Assembly: GCA_006384855.1 (NCBI GenBank) | Contig: VCJN01002087.1 | Coordinates: forward strand, 224,458 to 288,457 | DNA length: 64,000 nucleotides | Source of the DNA: Tetraselmis striata | Lineage: Eukaryota > Chlorophyta > Chlorodendrophyceae > Chlorodendrales > Chlorodendraceae | Direction of reading: 5' to 3' | Shown: piece after piece, positions 45,888-57,875 of the stretch | Position numbering within the stretch: position 1 is the stretch's first letter | Layout of the letters: each line of letters begins with the position of its first letter | Position numbers and translations under genes: made by a program | Notes under the pieces: generated by a model | What the model saw: only the letters and a program-made list of their open reading frames with translations | The model's database searches: none | What the model was told of the DNA's origin: nothing

Positions 45888-48800
45888 TCACTTCTTGGCG
45901 GCGCGGCCGTCGGGGATGGAGAACAGCACGATGGGCTTGCCGGGCTTGAGCAGCGGCGCGTCCACAATGTAGTAGCCCTTGCGCTCCAGCTGGATGATGT
46001 CGCCCTTCTGCAGCGTCCGCATGTTGGCGTCGCCCAGCGCAGCGGTCTCGAACTTCGTCTCGGGGTTGACCTGCCGGCAGGGGGGGCAAGCGTCGCTGTA
46101 AGAGCCAGGGCAAAGCGAGGCAAGCAGGGCAGGCAACAGGGGCCACGTCGCGTCATGCCGGGCGCACCAGGTCCTCGAAGTTGTCCTCCTCCTCGGGCTT
46201 GGGCTTGGTGATGAGGTAGCCAAAGTCCTGCAGCTGCAGGTCCACCAGGTCGGGGATGTCCGCCAGCCAGGTGAGCTTCAGCTTGGTCTTCTTGAAGTCG
46301 CCCGCCGGGTTGAGCTCGCCCTCCAGGCTGCTCACGGAGCCGTCGCCCGCCTTGTGGATTTTCTGAGCAACCAAGGACCGAAGCACCACGCGTCAGCAGC
46401 TGCGCGACTCTTCCCGCTGCGTTTCCGCCAAGCAATGGACACTCTCCCCTGGAGAGTGTAGCTATTTTCAGACAACGCTGGTACGGAGGATGTTATTAAC
46501 GTTGATGTCAGAATACTTTGATATCGATTATATCCAATATCATAGTTCAATAAGCAAACCCCCGTACAACGGACTCACGAATGCACGCACGTACCAGCCA
46601 ATTCAGTAGTATGGTACATACATGCCCCTGCCGCATATTAGAATGTAGTACTCGAGTCCTTTCGGTCGTCATGCCCCGATGACAGGGATGGGTCTCAGGG
46701 CGGCACCGCAGCGGGGGCGTCAGCGGGGGCCGGGCTCACCCGGATGAAGCAGTTGCCCCAGTCCATGAGCGTCACCTCCTCGCCCTCCTTCACCGCCTGC
46801 ACGTCCACCTGCTCCAGCCACAGGGAGGACGACTGGGTGGTGGCCTTGTTGCCCGCTGCCGGGTGCTTCTTGTGGCGCGGCACGATGATCACCTGCCGCC
46901 GAGGGGCAGCGGGGCAGCCAGAGGAGCGCGTAAGCGGAGGGTGGGGACGGCGACACGGCAGCTGGAGCACATCACCCCACGCTCAGCGCGCACCTCCGGC
47001 TTGCCCGGCCCATTGGTGAGCCTGAGCGGCACGCGGGCTGTCGCGGCAATGGCGGTGTGGCGCGGGCACACGGGGTCGATGATGCGCTTGTTGATGGACC
47101 AGATCTTGTCCCACTCCTGCAGGGTCACATTCTTTGACGCGCCCTGCGAGATCATGAACTCCTGCAGCGTCTGCACGGTCTGCGCGAGGCAAGGGGATGC
47201 GGGGCATCAGCGGGGCTGCCGTGCTCTAGACTACAAGTCAGTCGTAGCTGGTGTTGTGAAGGCCTCAGGGAGCCCCCCCCGCACGCATGGCACCAACGCA
47301 GAGTACAGAACTGCTGCCACCGGTACCGATAGCGATTGCCTCCATGAACAGGGCAGGGAAACTGCCTGTGGCCACGGGTGGTGGAGTGTAGCGTAGGTGG
47401 GGACCCTAGGGCGCGTGGAGGGTGAAAGGGTGTAGTGGTGGTGGTGGTGGTTGGGGGGGGGGGGGGGGGGGGGAGGAGGCTGGTGCGCACCATGCCTCGC
47501 CGGATGACGCCCTGCACGGTGGGGAAGCGCGGGTCGGTCCAGCCGTCCACGCGCCCGGTGTCGACAAACCAGGTGAGCTTGCGCTTGGACAGCACGGTGT
47601 ACTGGAAGCTCAGGCGCGCGTAGTCCCAGATGTTGACCCGCGGCAGCCCCTTGCGGACCTTCTGGTGCGCCTCCAGGATCCAGTAGTACTGGGCCTGCGG
47701 GGTGCACGCTGCATCAGTGCTGACGGGGGCTACATGCGCCCCTCTGGGCGTCCCCGCCAAGATCACGGTCAGTCCATCAAGAATGTGTGATGGCCTAAAG
47801 ACACATACCCATCTGATCCATTTCTTTTGCGGCATGCTCCATTTAATTCAATAATTCGAAAGATTGAGGTATATAATAGACCGGCTGGGAAGGATGCATA
47901 TCGCGATCTGGTTTCATTCACCCAATGGATTGGGTTGCATCATGAATCCGTGACGCACCGGATCAGAAGTCAACAGCCACATACCCCAAGATACTGATCC
48001 AATGTGAATACGCTGGATGTTTCTGATCTCCATGAACACGTAACGCCTATTCTCACGCACAACAACGCAGGCATGTCCCCACTGAGGCGCAGCCAAGCAG
48101 GCGGGCGGCTCTGTACGGAACATGTGGACTGTTGATCTGTACTTGCAGGCTGCAACGAGGGCAAGGGTGGCACAAGAAAAGGGAGAGGGTGGGGGGGGGG
48201 GGGGGGGGGGGGGGGCTGAACCTCTCGGTCCTTGTACTCGGAGGTGCGCAGCGCGTGGGTGACGCCCTCCAGCGAGTCCACAAAGGGGCACGCGCAGTCG
48301 TAGGTGGGGTACACCTGCAAATGCGGGCGGCCAGCACAGGTCGGCCGTGTTGGGAGCGGGTAGCAGGGACAGGGAGTTGAAAAGGGGGGAGGGGGGTATG
48401 TGGCGCGCTCTCGGCAGTGCGGCTCACTTTGTACTTAGTGCCGGTGCGGTGGTGGGGCGTCATGTTGCAGCGGTACGCCACAGGGTCGCGCATGCAGCCG
48501 TTGGTGTCCTGCATGTTGAGCTTGAAGCGCATGCAGTTGGTCTGCCCCACCTCGCTGCCGGCTACCATCTCCCTCCATACCTGCCAGGGACGCACACCCA
48601 GGGCGGGCACACTGTGAGGATCCGGGCATGAAGCATCCCCGCCTCTGCATGCATGCATAGCATGCGGGGAGGGGAAGGTGGGGTGGAGGCAGGATGCTGG
48701 GCACCTCCAGGTTCTCCTCCACAGTGCGCCCGCGCCGGGCCGACTCCTTCATGGCCATGCGCTCCTCGCGCATCTGCTCCACGGGGGTGTCGTCCGCGTA

Positions 48801-51224
48801 GAGGACGCCCGCCTTGATGAGCAGCTCCGCCTGCTGCAGCAGCGCGTCAAAGTAGTCGCTGGTGTAGGTGAGGCGGTCGTAGGTGATGCCCAGCGTGGCG
48901 ATGTCCGTCAGAATGTTCTCCACAAACTCGTCCTTCTCCTGCGGCCATACCACTCACAACAGTCAGCCCCGCGCCACGCCCCTCGGACCCGCAGAGCAGA
49001 GGACCGTCGCCGCAGACCAACGACACCCGGAAGTTTTATTTGCAGTGTGGAATAAACACCCCATGCTTTATCATCGATTGTATAAAGTTGCACCGTATTT
49101 GCATCAGAAGACCACGAATGACACACTCCCATCTCTGAGCACGTGAGTGCCCAGCACACGTCACTGTATCAGTCCGCCCTCATGGCCGGAGACGCAGAGG
49201 CTGTGGCAGGCTGGCCGTATGGCGCCGCAGACCGACCCACTTGGTGATAAGGACGGCTAAGTGCTGCCGAACCTTTCCTGCCCCCCTCCCCCTTTCCAAG
49301 GGGAAACGAAAGAAGATAATCCGTCCACCAGAGGACACGAATTGCAAGAGGACCCCCCCCCCCCCCCCTTCTCCATGCCAACAAGGAGAGTAATGGGAAG
49401 GTGTTGCGCCACCAAGGAACGCCGTGCAGCGCCCCAACAGTCGCCCCCTGGTGCTGGCCGCCATGCAAGCTCCGCACCATGTGACTTTGGTGTGCTTCAG
49501 TGCAGCGTGTGGCGGTTTCGTAGCGTGGGGCGGCTGTGCAGGCAGCTACGGGTGGCCATGGAGGAGGGAGGGGGGGAACCTTGGAGGGGTTGGTGTCGTC
49601 AAAGCGCACGATGAGCTTGCCCTTGTACTGCCGCGCAAAGTGCGCGTTGAGCATCGCGGCCTTGGCGTGGCCGATGTGCAGGTAGCCCGACGGCTCCGGC
49701 GGGAAGCGCGTCACCACCTTGCCCATCTCCGCGCCCGGCAGCACCAGCTCGCCCGCCACACCTGCCGCCCAGGCCATGCCGGCAGCCGGCCACTCAAGCA
49801 GCGCCAGTGCCACAGGGCCCGGGCGCATGGCGAGCGGTGCTACAGTGGAGTGCCACCCTCCCATAGCTACGCGTGGCGGCCGGAGCCATCCGCACCAACC
49901 CGCGCCCAGCAGGTGGGGCCGCAGAGAGGGCATGGCATCCAAGGTGGGGAAGGCTGGGGGGGGGGGGGGGGCGCACTGGAGCCGGTGCCGCTCTTGGCGC
50001 TACTCTTGGCCACCATTTCCGAGTGCCGCTTCTTGCGCGTGTCGTACGCGCCGATCACTCCCGCAAAGGGCGGCAGCGAGCAGCAGTGGCTGTACCAGCG
50101 GATGAGGTGCGGCAGCTGCGGGCTCTTCTGGAACTTGGTCCAGATGGGCAGCCCTGGCAGGCGGCGATTTTGTATTGGGGGGAGGGGGGGTTGGGCGGAG
50201 CATCAGGGATAGGATAGGATTAGCAGGTATCAGGCCGGTCAGCCGGAGGGTTCCCGGGGTGTGGTAGAGCCCCACAGGGGGAGAGAGAGAGGGGGGGGGG
50301 GGGGGGGGGGGTGATGGCGGCGCACCCTGCAGCACGCCCCACACCAGCAGGTCGGCGATTGTGACGCGCTCGTCGCCAAAGTAGGTGCGCAGCGCGAGGT
50401 ACTCGTTGAGACGCAGGCAGGTGCCCTCAAAGGCGGGGCCGGGCGCCAGCGATGCGGCGGCAAAGTCCAGCACCTCGTCCACCTGGCACGCGGGGGTGGG
50501 GGCGGTAAGGGGCCAGCGTGGGGATAGCTGGGAGGATGTACGGGCCTGGGTGCGGCGGGGCGGGGGGGCGCACATGCATCGCTTCGAGGGGGGCGTCGCC
50601 GTACAGGGCAGCCGACTTGGAGGAGCGGGCGATGTAGCGCAGAATGGCCTGGTTACCGGTGACCTCATCCCTGGCCGCCGCAGTGCCATGGCGCCTGAGT
50701 CAGCCCATCCATCAGCCGCCATCGGCCAGGCGTGCGGGAGGGGCAAAAGTAACCCGAAGGGAGGTTGGGGGAGGGGGGCACTTCCTCGTCCGCAGCTTCA
50801 GCCCTCAGGGGCAACCCCTCCGTTCAATCCCCACACAGCCGCCCCTCCCCCCCCAAGCACATATGCCTTGTGGCGCCAGTGGGCCCCGGTCACCCGAATC
50901 TCGACCCTGACAGCCCCCCCCCCCCCCCCCCTTTAACGAGCCGGCCGGCTGGCGCGCAGCGCAATCAGCCCATATTGAAGAAATGCGATACTGAGGAGGG
51001 AGCCCCCTCGCCAGCAACGATCGCTGTCAGCGGGTGGGCGCCGGTCATTCGGTGCGCAGGGCGGCCCACCTGCTGGCCAGCGTCATGATCGGGGGTGCGC
51101 CGGGCTTGAGCGTGGCGTCCTCCTTAGCGTCTAGAGCGAAGCCGCTCAGCGCGGCCGCCACCAGCGGGCCGAACGGCACACCGCGCGCGTTGTACCGCAG
51201 CTCGCACGCGGCGCCGCCCACCAT
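45888..51224 (-). CDS. glutamyl-tRNA synthetase, cytosolic eukaryotic type
   Basis: Charges tRNA-Glu with glutamate. Thirteen exons, all in phase: 51070-51224, 50574-50670, 50326-50482, 49977-50153, 49580-49761, 48705-48938, 48428-48580, 48222-48314, 47491-47694, 46994-47179, 46740-46892, 46168-46362 and 45888-46070; 722 residues, complete. Residues 1-195 form the GST-like domain ([40 protein letters not shown]) that docks with partners in other eukaryotes. The catalytic class I core starts with [18 protein letters not shown] (HIGH motif) and includes [34 protein letters not shown] and the KMSKS equivalent VLSKRKL. The C-terminal half is the beta-barrel anticodon-binding region of the Gln/archaeal type. 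ATG at 51222-51224 is preceded by GCAGG. Several donors (GTGCGCC, GTTCAGCC) are followed directly by poly(C). It is divergent from RPC4. Confidence 0.95.
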
Positions 51225-52098
51225 CCTGCAGTGACTTGCGGCGCGAGAACAGGATGCTCAGATGGCCGACGGAGTGCGGCGAGTTCTCGGGTCTGCCTTG
51301 CTGGCAGGTGGCGAAGAGGGACAACTCTGCTTCAGCTGGCTGGCGAAACGCGCCGTCATCGGGCTTGGTTGGATCCGCAGCAGCCGCGTCGATGGGCGCG
51401 GAAGCAGCAGCCAAGGGGCGGCGAGCGACGCGCACACGTGCGCGCCGCCGCCGCCAGCGATGACGGAGAGCCGCGCGCGCCCTGCTGATATTATTATAGC
51501 TGATGACGTCGCCGCCTCATTGTCGCTATGTACGACAGCATGTCTCAACCGGTCGCCTGATACAGTCACACATGCAGCATATGCCCCAGTACTTTGCGTG
51601 CATTCTCTGGACGCTCTCCCTGTAACCAAAAAGATTACTACATGCCCCATGCCGTCAGTCATGTGTACATAAATTCAGGATGCTCATAATAAAATCTTCG
51701 AGCAATATAAGGATTAATATGTAGTGACATGTAATCCTTACTTGTATTTCATTCCGCGACGTCTGATACAGGGGTGGTCTGATGAGGCAGGTAAAGCCCT
51801 TGGGTGATGAGGTCAGCTGATGCAGCATGCATTGGGCCGACGATAGGGGCGCCACTGGTGAACAATATCGAAACCGCACTGTTGGTACCACAGCAGTTTT
51901 CATCAAAACACCGCCGCACACTTTGGACGGCTCCGCCACAGCGCCCCAGGCACAGCGCGCGTGCCGGAAAAGCAAACAGCGCGACAACACAACGCGGGAA
52001 ACCGCGGTGGTAGTCTCCGTGTCGGTGCTGCACAGCTTCGGTGGCCCGGTGCGGCGCGTCAGACGTCCGGCGGCGGCGGCGGCGGCGTCGCGGCAGAC
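51225..52098. promoter_or_regulatory. divergent promoter region between GluRS and RPC4
   Basis: 874 bases separate the two start codons on opposite strands and must hold both 5' UTRs and promoters. The two flanks are GC-rich (to about 51480 and from about 51990), and the middle is AT-richer. No TATA box could be placed with confidence. The pairing of two translation-related housekeeping genes suggests shared regulation (inference only). Confidence 0.4.
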
Positions 52099-52225
52099 AT
52101 GGCGGGGCGGCAGGGCTCCCGGCGGGGCGGCGGCCGCGTGGGACCGCACGCCGACGAGACGCAGAATCCGGGTGGCCGCTTAGGTACGGGCATGGGGCGT
52201 GCCAGGCAGTTGCGTTGCCGAGAGC

Positions 52226-52257
<32 letters not shown>

Positions 52258-53002
52258 GGTGTGTGTGAGCAAGCTGTCCTAAGGGGGAGACGAGGGTACA
52301 AGCCAACGGCACACAGCCTGCGTCCCGGACTGCGACAATGGCTAGGGATAAGCCCATCAGGCGGGATCCCTCTCATACGGCTCGCAGCTGGCGGGTTTCT
52401 ATGGTGCCTGAAGCCTCTAGCCACCCTCAGCTACTTCAATTGTGCTGCCCCTTCCTCTGTCGGCACATCCCAGGCAGCCTGAGCGGACCGGAGGCGGTCA
52501 AGGCCGAGCCTGCCTCCGAAGCCTTGCCAGTGGGGGCGGTGAAGGACGAGCCTGTCACGAAAGGCGGCGCCAAGAAGGTGGGCACCGCGGGATATATGGC
52601 GGTTGAGGAGGGGAGGCCGGGGGCATCCTCCTCCGCGACGCACTGCACTGCTGTGGTGTGTGCCACTCTGAGCACCCATTCTGCGTCCGTTTGCGCAACC
52701 TGGCGCCTGCCCCCGCAGAAACGCTTCGCGCCCGTAAATCCTGCGCGCCGCAAGGTGAAGGATGAGCCAGGAGCCGGGCCGTCAGGCAGCGGGGCACCTG
52801 GCATGGAGGCCGATGACTTCCAGGAGCTCATTAAGCAGGCAGGCACCTGCCCCTCCTGCCTTCCCCACTTCCAAGCATACGTCACCCTCTGGCTATGGCC
52901 AGCCCCAGCATTCGGCTAGGCTGCATTTGATCCCTTGTGTGGAGGCTACTTAGCTTGACGCAGTGGCTGTCTGTCCTATCTGCTCACTGCGCTCAACCCC
53001 CC

Positions 53003-53033
<31 letters not shown>

Positions 53034-54080
53034 ACACTCACCCTTCCTTGCTGCCACGGCCCAGGCGCAAAGCGACATTGCCAATCGCGGCAGCAACCGG
53101 CGCGGGCGCGGGAGGGGGGCGGTTCGCGGGCGCGGCGTGGTCCGGCACCAGGTGGTGTTTGGCGCACAGGTGGAGTCATCCATACCCTCTGCACTCTCTG
53201 CCAAGACTCGGCCTGGCGGGGGCGGCGGGGGCGGGGGCGGGGGCGGGGGCGGTGGAGGTGGAGGTGGCGGGGGCGGTGCTGGGGGAAGCCGGGCAGGAGG
53301 CAGCGCAAACGCGGACATAAAGGATGAGGACGGCCTCAAGACAGCTCAGCAGGTGACCCCCCCCCCCCCCCTGTATTTCCCTTCCTTCCTCTCTTTCCTT
53401 CTCCGTGCGCCAGGGAGGGCAGGCGAGCTGTGAGGCTGTTGGTGGTGGCACCCAGAGCAACTTGTCAGTTTGCATGACACAGCCACGGGACCGGCTCTCA
53501 TCAATACGCGGGGCCTGGGTCCATGACGGGCATATGTTTGGGCCGGTGGGTGTACGAGGTGCAACGGGAATTTATGGCATGCATGCGAATGTGCTGGATC
53601 CCAACACTCTGCTCAACATCACTCGTTACCCTTCCCGCCGCTTGCTGTCCAGGGCGCCACCGGGTTCCTGGACCCGGATCAGTACTACCCCACAGTGCTG
53701 CCGCTGGAGCCGCCCGGCATGGAGAGCCTTGACATGGACGACGAGATTGCTGCGCCGCCGGATCTCGCCACCGCAGAAATGGTTGAGGGCAACGCGGCGG
53801 AGGAGATGGGCCTTCTCAGCAGCCACGACGATGACCAGCTCCTGCTGTTCCAGATGCCTGATGTGCTCCCAATCCGCAACCCGAAGGCGCGTTGCCACCT
53901 CGGGTCTCACTTCCGCGACCATTTTGCCCATATATAAGACATCTGCCCCATCCCCTGTCACTGATTACAAGCATAGCTGGTTTCACATACATATCTGGCC
54001 TTGTGGCGGCTGCCCTCCCCCGCATTGCCTAGCCTTTCTCTCATTGGCCTCTTTTGCTGCGCAAGTGGCTGGACGTTTCA

Positions 54081-54113
<33 letters not shown>

Positions 54114-54780
54114 CGGGCAAACCCTCTTCTTTTTGCACGCATGTTGCGACTGGCCCAACGCTGACTGGCCGTCTGCCAAGCAGGCAGGGCAGCGGTCCGC
54201 ACACCGGGAGCTGCTGGCGCAAAACATCCCGCCGGAGCTGCCATGTATGTCGCTATCGAAGCTGCCAGCGGGCAAGATTGGCAAGCTACTGGTGTTTGAG
54301 AGCGGCAAGGTGAAGATGCAGATCGGGGAGGTGCTGCTGGATGTGCAGCCAGGCGTCCCGTGCGGCTTCCGGCAGGTGACCATGTCCTCCTGTGCAGCGC
54401 CGCCATGTGGTGAGGATGTAGCGCAACTGTCGCTGTGAAGGAGTGCAAGGAGGGCGTAGGGGACAGCGGGCGTGACTGCAGTTTCACAGGCCATGATGCG
54501 AATGGCATTTGAGTGGCTGCATGCATCCCTGGCCCTAATGCTGAGGTCCTTGCCACCCATGCCGTGGCAGGATGTCGGGGCAATGAATGCCGAAGCAGGC
54601 CACGCGGTGTTCCTGGGGGATGTCGCACAGCGCGTGGTGTGTTCTCCGGACATGGAGCAGCTGCTGGCCGCCCGCCCGGCACCGCAGCTGTGGGACTACG
54701 CTCCAGCAGCTGCGGCGGCGACAACTCAGCCGAAGAAGCAAGAGGAGGATCAGGCAGGAGTCAAGAAAGAAGAAGACTAG
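52099..54780 (+). CDS. RNA polymerase III subunit RPC4 (C53 family)
   Basis: A subunit of nuclear RNA polymerase III acting in initiation and termination (family knowledge). Seven exons in phase: 52099-52183, 52474-52577, 52719-52838, 53065-53352, 53653-53886, 54184-54375 and 54571-54780; 410 residues, complete. The N-terminal half is disordered, with Arg-Gly-rich sequence (GSNRRGRGRGAVRGRG) and a polyglycine run of about 25 residues encoded at 53214-53284. Lys-Asp-Glu-Pro motifs (KDEPVTK, KDEPGAG) and IKDED resemble sumoylation-type sequences. The conserved C-terminal RPC4 domain has LFQMPDVLP, LPAGKIGKLLVFESGKVKMQ, IGEVLLDVQPGVPCGFRQ and AVFLGDVAQRVVCSPDMEQ. Introns 3 and 5 appear to use GC donors. 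Intron 4 starts GTGACCCC and runs into poly(C). Confidence 0.92.
53214..53284 (+). repeat. GGC/GGG-rich triplet repeat encoding polyglycine
   Basis: Imperfect GGCGGGGGC repeat inside RPC4 exon 4, in frame as about 25 consecutive glycines. Length is likely variable between strains. Confidence 0.9.
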
Positions 54781-55890
54781 TAGGTCTGCTCTCGACACAA
54801 TAAGCTGGATACTACAGACAGGCTATGCAAGTGCTGGATGTTTTTGATACGCTGTGGCTGCTGGTAGCTCAAGATATCATGGTACCTGTAGTTGTGGCTA
54901 GTGGCTGCTGAGATGGAGGATTTATGGCAGCAGTTACACGTATCCGGCAGGTGAGTGCCGTTTCCTGGAGAATGATCTCCAGGAGAATGATTTCCTGGCG
55001 AATGCCTCCCGGTGCAAGGCATATTTGAAACGACATCTTACGTCACGAGGGGTTGCTTCAGGGGCCGCGAGCATGGCATGCGGCTGGCGCGACGCGCTGA
55101 GGCTTTGGGCGATTCACAAGTCCATACCAGCCGCTGCGTATGCAAGTGTTGATCGCGCCGTGCCAAAGTCACCCGTGTCGTAGGCACCGGGGCTTCTTTA
55201 CTTGGAACGCGCAGCGCGCTGGGCTGTTCGCTCTCGGGACGCGGGCCTGCCGGTTCCACCGAGACGCAACGCATTTGGCGTTACATGTCCATACACGCGC
55301 TGAGGGCAGCCTTAAATGCGCATTACCGATCTGGTCGATCAATGCGATGTTTGAAAGTTTCTATGTGTAGTATGTTATGGGTCCAGTGTTTCATCGCTGG
55401 GTGAACGTAGATATGGTCGGGCCGGGGCTTCACGGTAGCGTTAATTGTGCATGCCGAGTGTGTTGCTGACGAGGGGGGTGTCCGGTGCTTGTGAGCTGGC
55501 ATAGTCTTCGTCCAGCCACTCCACTGGGATTGATCTAAGCGTGCGGAAACATATCGGCCGACAATCCCACAGCTTTGCGGAAGCTGAGTGTAGCTCGTCG
55601 TGGCTTGCACCGGAGGCCCTGAGTGCGTTCACTGCCGCCAGGTCCGCGGCGCGCTTCTGCACCAGCGTCGTTACGATTCCGGTGTGCTGCTGGCAGACTT
55701 TCAGCTTCGCGTAGCTTCGTGGTGTAACGGCACCCTCTCCTACTGCAGGCGCTCCGACGCTGCCTGGTGGGCAAGCCATCTTCAACGGGTCGATATGAAC
55801 AAGGCTGAGCAGAGGCCCGCGAGTCCACAGCCGGTGAACTCCCGAATTGTCTGTAGACTGGCGGGGCGGCATGCTGCACTGAACGATTTA
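54781..55890. other. intergenic, no confident gene
   Basis: Downstream of RPC4 there is a short repeat of a CTCCAGGAGAATGAT-type motif (about 54962-55010). After that open frames occur on both strands, such as 55600-55983 (+) and 55441-55872 (-), without recognisable domains; their right part overlaps the SINE. Nothing further is supported. Confidence 0.5.
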
Positions 55891-55900
55891 ACGAATCATA

Positions 55901-56142
55901 AAAGTAAAAGTACAGTTCGCCCCGCGACATCGGCCGAAGCCGCCCGAGCACTTGCGCCAACCGCAGTCGTAGGTCTGGCATAGCCCGTAGACCATTGCCC
56001 CATTCGAACCCCGACGGGCTAATGCATCAACCGGGTAAACCCAGGACACGCCGGGACGATATTGCCGAAATACATCGGCCAGGAATCGATACCCGGACCT
56101 CTCGCGAACGAGACGACCGCTCAACCAAGCGACAAGGGATGT
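55901..56142 (-). mobile_element. full-length tRNA-derived SINE with 10-bp target duplication
   Basis: Flanked by identical ACGAATCATA at 55891-55900 and 56143-56152. Read on the minus strand it starts ACATCCCTTGTCGC, contains box A-like TGGTTGAGCGG and a box B with one extra base (GGTATCGATTCC), then a roughly 150-bp body, and ends ACTTTTACTTT. Length is 242 bp. The tRNA-like head has a plausible T-arm and anticodon-type hairpin but only part of an acceptor stem, so it is not a functional tRNA. Confidence 0.88.
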
Positions 56143-56189
56143 ACGAATCATATGGTCAGATGTAGTCATCTAGTGCCTCGGGCAAAAAT

Positions 56190-56860
56190 GTTGTATATAT
56201 ATGTTAAGACCCAGGTACGAAAATGCCATGTGTACACACAGGTCGCCCTGTGTATACACAGGTCATCAATTTGAACTGTGTATACAAAGGTCATATTTTT
56301 AATTGACCTGTGTAACAAAAGGTCATTATTTTGCATGTGTATACACAGGTCGATACCGTAATGACCTGTATGTGTGTACACGGGCCATGTTTACTTTGAC
56401 CCGTGTACACACAGGTCACTTTTTATGACCCGTGTACAAACAGGTCAAAGTGATCATGACCCATGTACACACATGTCATTACGGTATCGACCTGTGTATA
56501 CACGGGTCACCAATGATACATACCTAAAGCCCGACACCTTGTTTGCACATGGGGCATCTGTGAAATGGTCTGGGTGAAAACATGTACTTGGGTCATATGT
56601 CATATGACCTGTGTACAAACAAGGCAGCGATGTTCGCACTTGGGTCATTTTCCATTACCTGTGTGTACACATGGCGATTTCAAGTGACCTGTGTATACAC
56701 AGGTCATGGTCAAAATGACCTGCGTGTACACAAGTCAATGCAAGTGACCTGTGTGTACATAGGGCATACAAGGTAATGCCATGTGTATACAGAGGGCACC
56801 TAAATGCCATGTGTATACACATGGCATTTTCGTACTTGGGTCTTAACATGTATATACAAC
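56190..56860. mobile_element. foldback/MITE-like element made of palindromic units
   Basis: The ends are inverted repeats of about 50 bp: GTTGTATATA at 56190, then TGTTAAGACCCA and GTACGAAAATGCCATGTGTA, with the complement ending at 56860; few mismatches. Inside are about 18 copies of a roughly 20-bp palindrome of the type GACCTGTGTATACACAGGTC, spaced about 34-38 bp apart with variable spacers. An 11-bp direct repeat GGGCAAAAATG occurs at 56180-56190 and 56887-56897 and may mark the insertion, although 26 bp separate the right end from it. No coding frame is believable. The name is descriptive; no known family was recognised. Confidence 0.8.
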
Positions 56861-57204
56861 AAAACGTATCGGCCCAGCAGTACTATGGGCAAAAATGGCA
56901 TGATGACCAACAGGGCGTCAGGGGAGGTCCCCCGAGCGCGAAACAATATACCTAAGTTGACCCGGGCTCGCTGGAGTGCGCATATCGGCCAACACAAGGC
57001 GGCCCCCACCGGGAATGGGACAAGATTATAGTGTAAACGGTAGAGGCCACTATACTTCACTTATGACTCACTGAAAATGGGACAATTTACTAGCTTTAAA
57101 CCCTGTGCAGGTTTTTAGGGTTCGCGTGTACTGGCACAAAGTACATGATCACTTGGTGGCGGCGGAACGAGGCAGAGGCGGCGGGTCGAGGCAGGTTCTC
57201 CGAA

Positions 57205-57227
57205 GGTAGGTAGGTAGGTAGGTAGGT
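57205..57227. repeat. (GTAG)n microsatellite
   Basis: About six tandem GTAG units. Confidence 0.9.
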
Positions 57228-57875
57228 TGCCGCGAAGTCGAGGCAGTTCTCCGCCTCCCACACCTGTCTAACAGTTCTCGCTGAAACAAGTAGGAAGTAG
57301 GGCTGCGGGGTCAGTATGGGTTCCCCCTTGCGGGCTATACACGAACTTCGCGCTGCACTTGGCGAGGTGCGGGAACTCATTCAAGATCATGAGGGAATGT
57401 TGAGTAGGGAAGTTCTCGAGATGGCAACAAGTTGTATCGGGTCTACCGTCGGGTATGCCCGTCTCCTCGCGTGGGGCAGCCTGGCGTGATGTTGCGACCT
57501 TGGAAGAGTCGTTAAAGGGGGGTGGCCAGCGCCCCCCCGCGTCTTTGGCCGAAGTAGTGGCGTCTGAAGAGGGTGCCGCAAGCAGCCCCGGTATGCAAGG
57601 CAGCGCTAAGCGTTCCGACACGGCAGTTGCAGGGGCCACACGGCCCACCCCGGCTGGGGCTGAGGTACAACCACACCATATCGGTCACTGGCTTCCTGCC
57701 GAAGACGGCCACACTGAATATGCCGACTATAAAGCGGTCAAGTCGGTAATCTCAGGCCTCTCTACTAATTGGCGGTTCTTGCATGCCTCGGCGGCTACAA
57801 AGGTATGCTGCCCCTCCTCAAACAATTTCCGCGTGCAGGTAGCAGTCACCTGCGGTTGAACCAACGGATACATTG

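Noticed and set aside
56190..56860. CRISPR-like array (regular short repeats with different spacers)
   Set aside because: The units are palindromic, variable in sequence and unevenly spaced, the block has inverted termini, there is no leader or cas gene, and the surrounding genes are eukaryotic.
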